A stretch of 64,000 nt of DNA from Odiellus spinosus (taxonomy: Eukaryota; Arthropoda; Arachnida; Opiliones; Phalangiidae). Below are positions 52,605-63,849 of this stretch, piece after piece. Within the stretch, counting starts at the first letter, position 1. Every line of letters starts with the position of its first letter. Under the pieces are notes generated by a model. The model worked only from the letters and a program-made list of their open reading frames with translations. It had not been told where the DNA came from and did no database searches. Location of the stretch: NCBI GenBank assembly GCA_963920705.1, contig OY987226.1, positions 29,224,694 to 29,288,693 of the forward strand, in the 5' to 3' direction. Both the position numbers and the translations under genes were made by a program.

Positions 52605-55045
52605 ATACGTCATCAAAAAGTCGTCTTAAGTGTCGTTGAATAGTAGCAGAAGGATGCGAGTGTTCAAGACTTCTCTTCAGTGTTTGTACGAATCTTTCGG
52701 CTTGTCCATTCGTCGAAGGATGGAATGGAGCGGAGAATACATGTTTTATACCGTTGCTTTTGGTGAAATCGGCAAAGGTTGAACTTGTAAAACTAGCTCC
52801 ATTGTCACTAACAATGCATTCTGCCAATCCAAATCTTGAAAAGATATTAGACATAAAGTCAATAGTGCGTTCCGATGTTGCTGATTTCGTTATATAAACT
52901 TCCGGCCATTTGGAGTAGGCATCTACTGCGACAAAGAACATACAGTTTCGAAATGGTCCGGCGTAGTCTACGTGTACTCTTTGCAATGGTCTATCAGCGT
53001 GTATCCAAGGACGCAAAGTACTTTTTATTGGAGATTTACGAAGAAGTTGGCACTCTGAACATGCTTTAACTTGATTTTCCAAATCATTGTCTATACCCTT
53101 CCAATATACAAAACTGCGCACTATGGCCTTCATGTTTACGATTCCGGGATGGTTGCGATGAAGTTCTTCTAAAACTGTCGGTCTACATTTGGATGGTATA
53201 ATTACTCTCATCCCTCGTAATAGACAACCTTGAGTTACTGTCAGATCTTCTCTCCTTGAGAAATAAAACTTCAAATCCACCTCCTCTTTCTTTAACAATG
53301 GCCATCCGTTTAAAGTATATTCCAGTACGCGTGATAAAATCGGGTCATGTCGTGTCTCTTTGGCTATATCGTGACGTGTTACCGGTAGGTTGCTAAGTTG
53401 GTGTAAACTAAAAAGTTCTGCTCCATCGTTCTTTTCGGGAAGTGTCGTGGGCAGAGGTAAGCGCGATAAAGCATCGGCATTAGCGAGACCGGAACCAGGT
53501 TTATATTTTATCGTATAATGGTGGGCCGAGAGGATAACAGCCCAACGTTGCAAGCGAGATGCTGCCAAAGTTGGTAGTCCAGAATGGTGTCCAAAAATTC
53601 TAGTTAATGGTTGCTGATCCGTGTATAAAGTAAAATGGTGTCCATACAAATAAGAATGGAACTTCTTTATTCCAAATATAAGAGCGAGTGCCTCTTTTTC
53701 CACTTGCGCGTATTTTTGCTCCGTTAGAGTTCTTGAGGCATAGGCGATGGGTCGTTCGTCCCCATTTGGCATAATGTGTGCCAGAACACTCCCGATACCA
53801 TACGGTGAGGCATCACACGATAAAACGAGCGGCAAGTTAGGGTTGTAGTTAACCAGCACGTGATCCGAAGTCAGCTCTTTCTTGATATTTTCAAAAACAA
53901 TGTTACATTGTTTTGTCCATGACCATTTTTCGTTCTTGTTTAAAAGTTTGTGTAGCGGATGCAGCTTCATACTTAAATTCTGAATGAATTTTCCGTAATA
54001 ATTTACTAATCCAAGAAAAGATCGTAACTGCGATACATCTTTAGGTATGGGCGCATTCTTTATGGCGTCGATCTTTTTAGAAGTCGGGTGTAAACCTTCA
54101 GAATCGATAACATGTCCCAAACATTCTAGTCTTTTAACAAAAAAGTTACTCTTTTCTTTACGTGCTCGTAAACCGAAATCTTCCAATCTTTGAAGCACGA
54201 TATCCAAATTATTTAGATGTTCTTCTTCGGTTTTTCCTGTTACTAGTATGTTATCTTGAAAATTACACGTACCGTTTAAACCAGATAATACCTGTTCTAA
54301 AGCCTTTTGAAATATGGCAGGGGAAGAGGCTATCCCATAGGCTAGTCTGTTTACCCTGTATAAACCTTTCGAGGTATTGATAGTGAGCAATTTGCCAGAT
54401 TCTTCGTCAACTGCGATTTGCATGAAAGCTTCACTAAGATCTATTTCTGAGTAGCGTTGACCTTCTGCCAACTTCTCGAACATTTCTTCTATACGTGGCA
54501 TAGGGTGCTGGTCCACCTGCAATACCGGATTAACCGTGATTTTATAGTCTCCACAAAGTCGAATAGAACCGTTTGGCTTTACTATAGAAACCACTGGTGT
54601 AGCCCAATCCGAGAAATCAACCGAAGTAATAATGCCTTCCTCTTCAAGTCGTTCTATTTCTTTTTCTACCAACGGACGAAGAGCATAAGCAACGTTACGA
54701 GCCTTGCAAAACTTTGGTTTAACTCCTTCTCGAAGATGTAAATGTGCTTCAAAATGTTTAAGTTTTCCTACCATAGGATCAAATACGGTCTTGTGCTTCA
54801 CTAGTATAGCATTTAGCTTAGGAACGTGCTCTTTAATGTTATTCAATTTTGAAGTTGTGCGAGTATTCAAACTTTTCCAGTCCAGTACTATCTTGTTTAA
54901 CCAGCTGCGACCAAACAGAGGTATTCCGTCTCCTAAGACATAGAGCAAATCTTGAACTTCTTGTGAACCGTAACGAATCGTAACTGTCAAAACTCCTAAT
55001 GGTTTAACTACCTCTTTAGTATACGTAGAAAGTCGTTTCTTAGTT
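52605..55045 (-). pseudogene. Mag-like pol: RT, RNase H, integrase
   Basis: 795-codon open frame (from a TTG at 54990; the frame reads upstream to about 55045). Domains: protease end; RT with WATPVVSIVKPNGS, SEIDLSEAF (first catalytic Asp) and, in place of YxDDILVTG, FQDNILVTG; RNase H CDASPYGIG, EKEALALIFG, YTDQQPL; integrase zinc motif, HVDYAGPF, IVSDNGASF and NGQAERFVQ. The second Asp of the RT pair is Asn, so polymerase activity is probably lost. The frame differs from gag-protease by about one base near 55045. Confidence 0.85.
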
Positions 55046-56114
55046 GGTTGTACGCGTTATCGTAAAGCTTCTTTGGTATTACTGATACCGAAGCACCAGT
55101 GTCCAATTCCATTAATAGAGGTTTGTTTTGAACTTGTACTTCTATAAAAATTGTATCATCCTCTTCTGGGACTCCCTTGGCCTTGACTGTCTTGACTGTA
55201 AACACGTGTCCTTCGAAATTATAGTCGTCGTCTGCTTCTGAATTAGAATTATCATTTACTGCGTTCTTCTCCATATCCAAAGAGTTTAAGTTTTTCTTCG
55301 TCTGTTTCGTTTTCCGTTTTTGTTTATGAAGTTCAGAAGTCGAAGTACACATACGTTGGACATGGCCGAACCTCTTACATCTATTACATCGAGCGCGGCG
55401 GAATCGACAGGAGCTGTCCTGATGATCCGTCGCTCCGCAGCGAAAACAAGGTTTACCTCCCCCCTCCCTTCCCTACGAGCGAAAGGAAGAAGCGGGCGAA
55501 CGCTGAACGAACGGGGTAGACGCACCCCGAGGGCGACAGGAAAAACGATTCCCGGCGAAGGCGTGGACCGGGCTCGGTGAGGCAGAAGCCTGAAGTTCAA
55601 CAGAGTCTTTCGCGGCGGTTTCCATGGATACGGCGATATCCACCGCCCCTTGAAACGTCAAAGCTGTCTTCCATATCAAACGGCGCAAAATGGCGTCGTT
55701 GGCGAGACCCGCGACAAAGCGATCTCGCAACAAGTCCGAGAGAGTAGCGCCAAAATCACAGCGTACGGACAATCTTTTCAGTTCAGCCACGAACGCGGAA
55801 ATTGTCTGACCGTCTTGCTGACGGCAGCGATTAAATCGGAATCGCTCTGCAACAATTAAAGGTTTAGGCGCTAAATGGTCCCCTAAAATAGTTTTTAACT
55901 GGGCCAAAGTGTGAGTCGACGGCGCGTCTGGGGCCGTTAAACTATGTAGCAAGGTGTACGTTTTTGGGCCTAATAAACCGAGCAAAGTAGCAACTTGCTT
56001 ATCTGCGGCAATGTCTTGCGCGTGAAAATATAGTTCGACCCGCTCTATATACGTCGGCCAGTCGCACGACGAAGCGTCGTAAGGTTCTATGAGGACTGTC
56101 GAAATAGTAGCCAT
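55008..56114 (-). pseudogene. Mag-like gag and protease, nonsense (copy 2)
   Basis: Same as 42170-43276, but a Glu codon after SSFRS has become TAG (C to A at about 55474 on the plus strand). This splits it into 56114-55473 and 55600-55008. Other substitutions (for example Ser to Trp at the RRLIS site) show independent drift of the two duplicate copies. Confidence 0.85.
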
Positions 56115-56149
56115 CTTGTTGAAAAAGATTTAATGCGTAGTGGTCCAAA

Positions 56150-56167
56150 ATCCCATCTCCGTCGCCA
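56150..56167 (-). promoter_or_regulatory. Mag-like primer binding site, copy 2
   Basis: Same 18 nt as in copy 1, 4 nt after the LTR. Confidence 0.55.
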
Positions 56168-56171
56168 ATTT

Positions 56172-56421
56172 TGTTATATTTCTTACCGCAGTCTTCTTCC
56201 CGAGCCAGTGTTCTTAACGTTTAGGTTTCTTTTTATCGAACTTACTTATTATTTATTTGACTGTTCATGTTTAACTTTTATAGTGGGAAGAGACGTCCTG
56301 CTCCTACAGGCACGCGAGGGTCGACTGAATAATAATAGATCTCTACCTTAATACTATGGCAGAGATAAACTAGACCAAAGCTAGAGATGCTATCGCCATC
56401 TATGAGTGTAGGAACATAACA
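56172..56421 (-). repeat. Mag-like 5' LTR, copy 2
   Basis: Identical in layout to 43334-43583. Confidence 0.65.
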
Positions 56422-57010
56422 CAATGTATTTAAAGTTAGGGTTGCATCATGTGCAATATGGATTTTAAGTTCAGTACTGACTAATTCATTGCCCGTATAA
56501 GGAATTCGCAAGTTCTGGTTCATTGCTATAATTTTTGAAATATAAATACTATAGGGCATATTCTTCGTTTGATTAAACTGTGTTATTGTTAATCTTAATT
56601 TTTCTTCAGCACGCATCGGGAAGAAATAGTCTAGAAAACTTGCCCTAAATAACTGCCAGGTAAAAGTAGCTAAGGAACGATGCGCTGATACTGCATCTCG
56701 AAACCAAATCAAAGCGCGACCTTTTAAGACTAAGGGAAGCATAGCTAAGGTGTCTTTATCATCCATTTTATTATACTCTGTAAATTCTAGCAAAGAACGA
56801 AGGAATTCAGGGGCACTTTCCGCCCACCTCACCGCCAAACCGTAAATCAGTAGGGGGTTTGGGCGTACGGGATTGGTTTCGGGCACTTATGGTGTCCACT
56901 AATAATTTTAGAAATTGAGTTAAAGTTGTGGATTGATTAACTGCTGTTCCTTGATCATGGTTCTGTCTTTGGCGTGGCTTGATTGTTGACTGCGTGTTGC
57001 GGTCAGGCAT
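56422..57010 (-). pseudogene. Second retrotransposon gag, interrupted (copy 2)
   Basis: As at 43584-44172. The frame change is near 56820; the capsid block reads WAESAPEFLRSLLEFTEYNK. It is ended by the Mag-like LTR. Confidence 0.7.
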
Positions 57011-57035
57011 GAGCCGACATTACCAACGGATGTGG

Positions 57036-57245
57036 TCAGGCGTGAGCCGACACGACTTGCTGAGCTTCGAATTCGCAATATGTCTCGACAAAAGCGTTAC
57101 TAGTTTCAGTTTCATTCTTTAGATATATCTCCTTAGTTCTAAGCGAGAGCCCTGGTAGATACATCACTTTATGTAACAGTTTTTCTAGAATTCCTGATAA
57201 GGGGTGTCCCAAATCAAAGTAATTCAACTTGTCAACCGAACACAA
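57036..57245 (-). CDS. Hypothetical leader ORF before gag (copy 2)
   Basis: Duplicate of 44198-44407, predicted peptide unchanged. Probably leader sequence. Confidence 0.25.
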   Translation of the reverse strand: MCSVDKLNYFDLGHPLSGILEKLLHKVMYLPGLSLRTKEIYLKNETETSNAFVETYCEFEAQQVVSAHA

Positions 57246-57531
57246 AGAAATAAGTAATCAATCAATATCCAATTGATCAAGAATTAGTTTTATCGTCGAG
57301 TACGATAACGAAAGGGCAAGGACGTTACTAGTCTAAGATTTAAGAATCAGCTCAAGGAGATGTATCGATTAAATGAAACTGGCATTTAAAAAACATCTAG
57401 AGTCAGGTTATCACGTGACTCGGGATTTTGGCGGAAAATAGATCAAGCAGACGACGCGATATAGTAATATAGGAATATCGGCATTCGGCACAGTGCCGCG
57501 GTTCTGGGTAAGCCTAAAGCCGTTACAATAT

Positions 57532-57703
57532 TAATACCAATTTAGTTGAACAAAATAGGCTGCTTATGGAAACTGAAATCAAAGTCACGCAATTGGACCT
57601 TAGACAGTCACAATTGGAGGATAAATTTGATGGTATCCAAGACAGTCTTGTTAATGTCCTAGGCGAGATTCCTGATATAAGGTTAGAGCTTGGTAGTTTA
57701 TAG
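57532..57703 (+). pseudogene. LINE ORF1-like fragment (copy 2)
   Basis: Duplicate of 44694-44866. Confidence 0.5.
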
Positions 57704-57807
57704 GCAATGCCGTCCGGTCGTTGTATGCGAAATACTTCAAAGAAGGGATTAATAACTTTCTTTCTAAAACTTCGACAAGGACTTTCTAACGAATTTATAA
57801 AAGCCTA

Positions 57808-58474
57808 ATGCAACTTTTCTTCCCGCAAAGCCGTTAGTCTTTCCATAACGGTAATCCGCATGAGCTTGATGGAAACTTTTGTACCGGAAAATCTTGGAAT
57901 AAATTCAGCAGAGGCTCGAGACAAGGACGCTTTCATTCGAAACCACGTGTCAGAGCTTGCAAATCGTTTTAACAATAGGAATCCCGAACAAAGAGTTGCC
58001 ATTTTATTCCCAGATTGCACTAGCCTGAAAGCACCGAAGAGTTTCCATTTCCGAGTTGCAAGGCAATCTTATTCCATGGATAAAAGGTATACATTACTGA
58101 AAGCTGGACCGCTCCTGACGGATATATATTAGAGGCTCATGGGTAATATTTTTCCGACGGCAGGAATAACGCTGCCGCTATAATCATGCATGACATGAAT
58201 GAAAATATTGCTAGGGAAGCAATATTACATATGGTTTCGGGAAAATAATCTTTTCATCCAAGACATTGGGAGGGTCGCCCCTCGGGCTAAAAGCCCATCT
58301 GCTCCCCCCAGGAGACCAGAGACAGAAATAGAAATCCAGGACGATGCGGAGATAGCCTTCAGATGGCAGGAATATGAAGCCATACCGTGGGGAGAAGTAG
58401 AGCAAACGGAACCTCCCAGGGGAAGAAATTCTCGACGTATGCGGCAGCCGAGGCCTGTAGAAAATTCGGTTTAA
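57808..58474 (+). pseudogene. Unknown decayed gene (copy 2)
   Basis: Duplicate of 44971-45637 with a few substitutions (for example EARDKDAF). Same frame breaks, so decay predates the duplication. Confidence 0.4.
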
Positions 58475-59006
58475 TTCGCGTTTAAAATATCGTTAATCCT
58501 TGAAATACGTGAGCAAAGGATGTCTAATCTATCTGGAATTAAGGATGTAATCTCTCTTGGTCTCCCCAAATTCGACTAAAAGTAAAATTAGAAGATTGAA
58601 GATTTTAATCTCGACAGACTGTCCTGCTAGTCGACAATTACTGGTTCTCTTCGTTATGTTAGACGAGACATGGAGTAAAAATCATTAATCGACGAACCGG
58701 ATTGAAGATATTTTTATCTCGAACAGTGCGCTCTGTGATATTTTTTATTAAGCAGCTTGCCGACTCAACTGAAAAAAACTCGGGCAGTTTTCTAATCTCT
58801 GAACGCTTTCACATAAAAGGTCTTATCTACAGTACCAAGATTTCTTCTTTAATCACCATTTATCGAACGTCAGTTCGGACAGAGCTTCTGAACGAATAAC
58901 AAGTGCAAAAATTTAATCCGGCTTTTCTCTTCATTTTTAGGTTTGTTTAAATCTTTTTTATATATTTATAAACTTGCCAACCGGAACTCTGCCCGGGTGA
59001 TTTGAA

Positions 59007-59425
59007 GTGAAAATGTCTTCTGAAACAAGGGGAAAAGCGGCCGATGTAATTATGTTTGAGCTCAAAAGACTAAGTGATTCCCAGGCTTTAAACTTTAATA
59101 ATATTAATACCAAGTTAGATGAACAAAATAGGCTGCTTATAGAAACTGAAATCAAAGTCACGCAGTTGGACCTTAGACAGTCACAATTGGAGGATAAATT
59201 TGATGGTATCAAGACAGTCTTGTTAATGTCCTAGGCGAGATTCCTGATATAAGGTTAGAGCCTGGTGGTATAAGAGATCAATTTGAATCCTTTAAGATCG
59301 TAACTAAAAGTAAAATAGTAAAAACCGCTTAGAGAATGAAAATCTACAAGTAGCACTTAGACGCAATAACTTAGTAATTAGGAATGTAACCTATACTAAT
59401 GATGAAGATAGATTGACTTTAGCTA
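59007..59425 (+). pseudogene. LINE ORF1-like coiled-coil protein (copy 2)
   Basis: Duplicate of 46170-46590, sharing the 1-nt deletion, with a further small deletion near 59318. Confidence 0.45.
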
Positions 59426-60494
59426 AAACTGTTTTCTGGCGGTTGTGATTTGAGGCACCCTGGAGGAATACGATGGAGTTCCCTGTTTTTCTCCCTGGAG
59501 CGATTCGTTGAGGTAACTAAGCACTTGAAAGGAAGCATGATGCCACTCGGAAACTATGGGCTTATAAACGAGGGGGCTGACACTTGAGGAACTCGGTGTA
59601 CAAGAGGAAATGAACTCGCGCGAACTCTCACTAATTCACCCGAACTCGCGCGAACTCTCACGAACTCTGGCGAATTCGCCAGAACTCGCGCGCGAATTAG
59701 CGCGAACTCACGAGAATTGGCGAGAATTCGCGAGAACTCGCGAGAACTCGCGCGAACTCTTTGAAACTTACGCGAACTCTCATAAATTTAATGAGAAATC
59801 TTGCAAATTTTCGAAAACTCTGGCGAGTTCTTGGGTAATCTCCCGAACTCTCAAGAACTTTTCCGAACTCTCGAGAACCCAAACGAACTCAACAATTTTT
59901 TCCGAACTCCCGTAATTTTATCGAGGATTTTAGCGATTCTTTGGTTTTGAGCATTGTGGAACAAACTCCATAATTGCGCACCTGACGCCATCTAGAATAC
60001 CTATTATATATGAGCGCGTCTATAATGTTCATGCGCAGATGGTAATGGCTCAAAACTATGGCGGAGTGATACTTCATATTGAACCTCATAGGTAAAAAAG
60101 TAGTCCGGACATCGGCGCTTGAACACGACTATAGGGTGTCGTGTCCTTGAAATAACTCTTTATAAATAGTCCCTAACGAAGTGTAACTTTGTATATGCCC
60201 CCTTAATTTAATAGAGAAAGCTGCGTAGTAGAATGACCAAAACCAAAAGTAACAAGATGGTCAAGCCCATAGGAATAGCTAGACCCCTGACATTGTAAAA
60301 GAGGCTGAAAGGAATGATTCTATAGCAGGGGTGTGTTATGCAGGCATAAACGCTCTTTAAACAATTTGAATGGCGTCTCGAGATTCCTTTAAACACGAAG
60401 TTGCGGAAATTTCTCGAGCCGACTATATGACCGTGATCGTTTTTATGCGATATATAGAAAAAGACGAATATCCCCGCGGTCATTGCATTCAAAT

Positions 60495-60768
60495 AATGTT
60501 TTTCAAAACCTGTTTTTCAAAACCTGTTTTTCAAAACCTGTTTTTCAAAACCTGTTTTTCAAAACCTGTTTTTCAAAACCTGTTTTTCAAAACCTGTTTT
60601 TCAAAACCTGTTTTTCAAAACCTGTTTTTCAAAACCTGTTTTTCAAAACATGTTTTTCAAAACCTGTTTTTCAAAACATGTTTTTCAAAACATGTTTTTC
60701 AAAACATGTTTTTCAAAACATGTTTTTCAAAACATGTTTTTCAAAACATGTTTTTCAAAACATGTTTT
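60495..60768. repeat. 14-bp satellite array (copy 2)
   Basis: 19 units; the CATG variant occupies a longer 3' block than in copy 1. Confidence 0.9.
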
Positions 60769-60771
60769 TTT

Positions 60772-61316
60772 ATTACTGACAGACTAGAACTCAACACGCA
60801 TAAGCTCCCTTCGCGACGACTTGTTTATTGTTTTCGAGTTTTCATTACTGACAGACTAACACTCAACACGCATAAGCCCCCTTACTATCTCGTTCGCGAC
60901 GACTTGTTTATTGTTTTCGAGTTTTCATTACTGACAGACTAACACTCAACACGCATAAGCCCCCTTACTATCTCGTTCGCGACGACTTGTTTATAGTTTT
61001 CGAGTTTTCATTACTGACAGACTAACACTCAACACGCATAAGCCCCCTTACTATCTCGTTCTCGACGACTTGTTTATTGTTTTCGAGTTTTCATTACTGA
61101 CAGACTAACACTCAACACGCATAAGCTCCCTTACTATCTCGTTCGCGACGACTTGTTTATTGTTTTCGAGTTTTCATTACTGACAGACTAACACTCAACA
61201 CGCATAAGCTCCCTTACTATCTCGTTCGCGACGACTTGTTTATTGTTTTCGAGTTTTCATTACTGACAGACTAGAACTCAACAAGCATAAGCTCCCTTAC
61301 TATCTCGTTCGCGACT
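60772..61316. repeat. 83-bp tandem repeat (copy 2)
   Basis: Seven units against five in copy 1. Confidence 0.9.
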
Positions 61317-61361
61317 AGCTGTTTTCGATACGATGACGTTTTTCGTCATTTCTGGGACACC

Positions 61362-61487
61362 GACTTCAGACTTCAGACTTCTGACTTCTGACTTCTGACT
61401 TCTGACTTCTGACTTCTGACTTCTGACTTCTGACTTCTGACTTCTGACTTCTGACTTCAGACTTCAGACTTCAGACTTCTGACTTTA
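61362..61487. repeat. 7-bp repeat GACTTCT (copy 2)
   Basis: Eighteen units with GACTTCA variants at both ends. Copy 1 has six (48337-48378). Confidence 0.95.
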
Positions 61488-61619
61488 GACTACCAGCACG
61501 ACTCAAAACACTAGCTAGAACCTATACAAGTATAGGGTCTAGCTAAAAAGGTTAGTGATTGCTCAATCGCCGAGAAGATTTGTTCTTATGGTCGCTTGCT
61601 TACGGTGTTCGCACGAACT

Positions 61620-61760
61620 CTCTTTCGAATTCTGGCGAACTCGCTCGAATTCTGGCGAACTCTCTCGAATTCTGGCGAACTCGCTCGAATTCTGGCGAAC
61701 TCGCTCGAATTCTGGCGAACTCGCTCGAATTCTGGCGAACTCGCTCGAATTCTGGCGAAC
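61620..61760. repeat. 20-bp tandem repeat (copy 2)
   Basis: Seven units of CTCGAATTCTGGCGAACTCG-type sequence. Confidence 0.9.
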
Positions 61761-62237
61761 TCAGCAAAATTCGAACTCAGGTGTACACAAAAAAATGAAG
61801 TGTCAGCCCCCTCGCTTATAAAATGGAACAGATTTTGAATTTATTTACCGCTTATGAATAGAAAAATAATAGTATAAAATAGTAATATAATAGTAATATA
61901 TAATCAACCAACGGATTTCTTAAGTCACGCGCGCCGGCACCCTTTGGGCTCTTTTCAATTCTTGAAAAGGAAATTCACGTGTTAGGCGTGAGACGTGGCA
62001 CGAATTGACACAGTTGCATGCGTTTCATACTTCCCGCCCAAAGGCGGTTTCTTATAAACTCCTAGTTATGCCAGATCAAAAAGTCGTCTGTGCTGTCAGT
62101 TGTTATTTAATACAAGCAATATTTTATTACAGGAAAACGTGTTAGAAGCTATGCTTCAAGCTTTTTCTAAAGCTAAAAAAGACAAAGTTAAAATTACTTG
62201 ATTACGTGATTATAGCGATTAATTTTGTCCGTGTTGT

Positions 62238-62590
62238 ATGAGGGCAGTTTGTCGTGCCCATTTACTGGAAATCGGAAGAAGCTAGCCACGCCACCCACGT
62301 GATCAGTTCTAACCAAGTTTTTCCCCTCATTCTGCTTCTCTCCCGTTGGGAGAGGTAGGTTTATCAGTTGGCATGCTAAAAAGAGCACACTTTGACCCTC
62401 CTTCCCCATCCTCCTTGGCTGTACTTACGATTTTGAGAATGTCGACCAGCATCTTATGTCAATCTACACAAGTCAGGTTAGCTTAGGTGTCCATTCCCCA
62501 GGATTACGAACGAAAGCTTCATATACTTAGCATTATAAAACAATTTGAATGGCGTTTCGAGATTCCTTTAAACACGAAGTTGCGTAAAGT
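62238..62590. other. No gene; partial homology to satellite element
   Basis: After the duplication boundary the sequence is new. From about 62540 it matches 47515-47570 (CAATTTGAATGGCGT..CGAGATTCC), the segment that precedes the 14-bp array. Confidence 0.5.
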
Positions 62591-62752
62591 TTTTCAAATC
62601 GCGTTTTTCCAATCGCGTTTTTCCAATCGCGTTTTTCCAATCGCGTTTTTCCAATCGCGTTTTTCCAATCGCGTTTTTCCAATCGTGTTTTTCCAATCGC
62701 GTTTTTCCAATCGCGTTTTTCAAATCGCGTTTTTCAAATCACGTTTTTCAAC
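62588..62752. repeat. Variant 14-bp satellite array
   Basis: About 12 units of TTTTTCCAATCGCG, same period and placement as the TTTTTCAAAACCTG array. A related family member with a different unit. Confidence 0.9.
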
Positions 62753-62855
62753 TTGGCTACTTGTGAACGCGTCTTTATATCTAATCTTTATTAATTTATC
62801 TTGGATACCCGTGTGAAAGCGGCTTTATATCTAATCGTTATTCATTTTTAACTTA
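62753..62855. repeat. Two units of the CACACGGG tandem family
   Basis: Inverse orientation of the units at 30590-31055: TTTATATCTAATC then TTATCTTGGATACCCGTGTGAA. Confidence 0.7.
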
Positions 62856-62856
62856 T

Positions 62857-63586
62857 CCAACCATCCACGTTCCCAAAAACTTACTGCTTTTCATTCTTAT
62901 ATAAATCGTGTGACTCTTATCTGTTCAGACCAAACCACGCTGAAGAATGAACTAGCAATGATAAAAGCCATAGCGAGGGACAGGGGCTTCAAAGATACAG
63001 ATCTGAGTAGAAGTATTGATAAGATCACTAATAGAAACCTCATTTTAAAAAATACAAAACTCAAGCAGGAATTTAAAAATAAACAAATCCTAGTTCTCCC
63101 TTTCATCAATAAAATCTCAGAGTTAATTAACAATTTATTTAGTAAATTGGATATCAAACCGGTTTTTAAACCAATAAATAAGATGCAACAGTACTTAGGC
63201 TCGTTGAAGGACAAAATCCCTTTATTGAATAAATGTGGTATATATAAAATTACTTGCTCGTGTGAGAAATGCTACATAGGGCAAACAAAACGAAATCTGA
63301 AATTCCGAATAAACGAACATAGAAATGACGTCAAAAATAAAAAACTTATTCTTCAGCTCTGGCGGAGCACTAAGATAGTTACCCCGATCACACGATTGAC
63401 TTTACAAATATAAAAAACATTGTAATGACTGACAATTATATAAAATTAAATATACGCGAATCCTTGGAAATTATAAAAAATAGAAAAAAACTTTTAGCAT
63501 TAAACAGAGACGACGGCCCAGGTAGCTATATTGCTGACCTTTGGCATGAAAAAGTTCTCCGCGCACCTCCTGAAGTCACATGACGA
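62857..63586 (+). pseudogene. Penelope GIY-YIG endonuclease region
   Basis: Begins with the conserved HPRSQKLTAFHSYINR linker, then LVLPFINKISE and CGIYKITCSCEKCYIGQTKR (GIY-YIG core, with Cys-rich linker), LKFRINEH. A 1-nt frameshift near 63352 and a stop in EH/TAA break it. The correct frame then runs through DFTNIKNI, RESLEII and DGPGSYIADLWHEKV to a natural end at 63586. GIY-YIG nicks the target to prime reverse transcription. Confidence 0.85.
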
Positions 63587-63614
63587 AGTTGTTTTGTAGG
63601 TTGACGTCTCTCGA

Positions 63615-63670
63615 GAATCTCAGACCTGAAGATGCGCCAGAAATGAAGCGAAACTAGTTGTCACATTTAT
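63615..63670 (+). ncRNA. Degenerate hammerhead ribozyme candidate
   Basis: Core CTGAAGA (63626-63632) and GAAA (63650-63653) are present, with a tiny ACTAGT stem III (63653-63658), U at 63659 and a GAC/GTC stem I (63623-63625 with 63660-63662). Stem II (63634-63649) has a GAAA tetraloop but only four of six pairs and an unpaired T next to the core. Type I hammerheads with very short stem III are known in Penelope-like elements. This one is probably inactive. Confidence 0.45.
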
Positions 63671-63849
63671 TCAATACTTCGAAGTTAAAACTTCGATGTT
63701 TTTTGTATAATTTTATATTCCGTAATTAAAGTTGTTTTTAACGTTATTAAAGTTGTTTTTAACGTTATTAAGTGCTTATCTTATACGCAAGTTGGTCAGT
63801 ATAACATTTAAATATATGCCTATATTTTGTAAAAAAAATTCTTGTAAAA

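Larger units (their letters stand above)
52113..56421 (-). mobile_element. Mag-like Ty3/gypsy element, 3'-truncated
   Basis: 5' LTR (56172-56421), primer site, gag-protease, pol and the integrase C-terminal region. The 3' LTR is missing: the junction with the palindromic repeat is at 52113. Three lesions are visible: a gag nonsense codon, a 1-nt shift at 52615-52619 and a stop in the integrase tail. Its own RT motif is altered. Confidence 0.85.
59569..61814. mobile_element. Satellite-filled TIR element (copy 2)
   Basis: 2246 bp. Perfect 17-bp TIRs (CGAGGGGGCTGACACTT) and 8-bp CTTATAAA flanks (59561-59568, 61815-61822). Same arrays as copy 1 but with 19 units of 14 bp, 7 of 83 bp, 18 of 7 bp and 7 of 20 bp. 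Confidence 0.88.
50046..62237. repeat. Segmental duplication, copy 2
   Basis: Complete unit, with the same order as copy 1. The shared segment ends at GTGTTGT (62237 = 49138), inside the small Polinton-type gene. It has one 28-bp insertion (about 62121-62148) and different array lengths. Direct tandem orientation. Confidence 0.9.
62857..63720 (+). mobile_element. Penelope-like element, 5'-truncated
   Basis: Retains the post-RT linker and GIY-YIG endonuclease plus a 3' untranslated part. The RT core is missing. Near the 3' end (63623-63662) lie pieces of a hammerhead ribozyme core. A 21-bp direct repeat (AAAGTTGTTTTTAACGTTATT) follows at about 63729-63770. Confidence 0.85.

Noticed and set aside
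60772..61487. CRISPR-like regular array
   Set aside because: Units are contiguous tandem repeats without unique spacers, in a eukaryotic transposon.
62910..63214. Minus-strand frame at 62897-63214
   Set aside because: Shadow of the Penelope coding region on the other strand.
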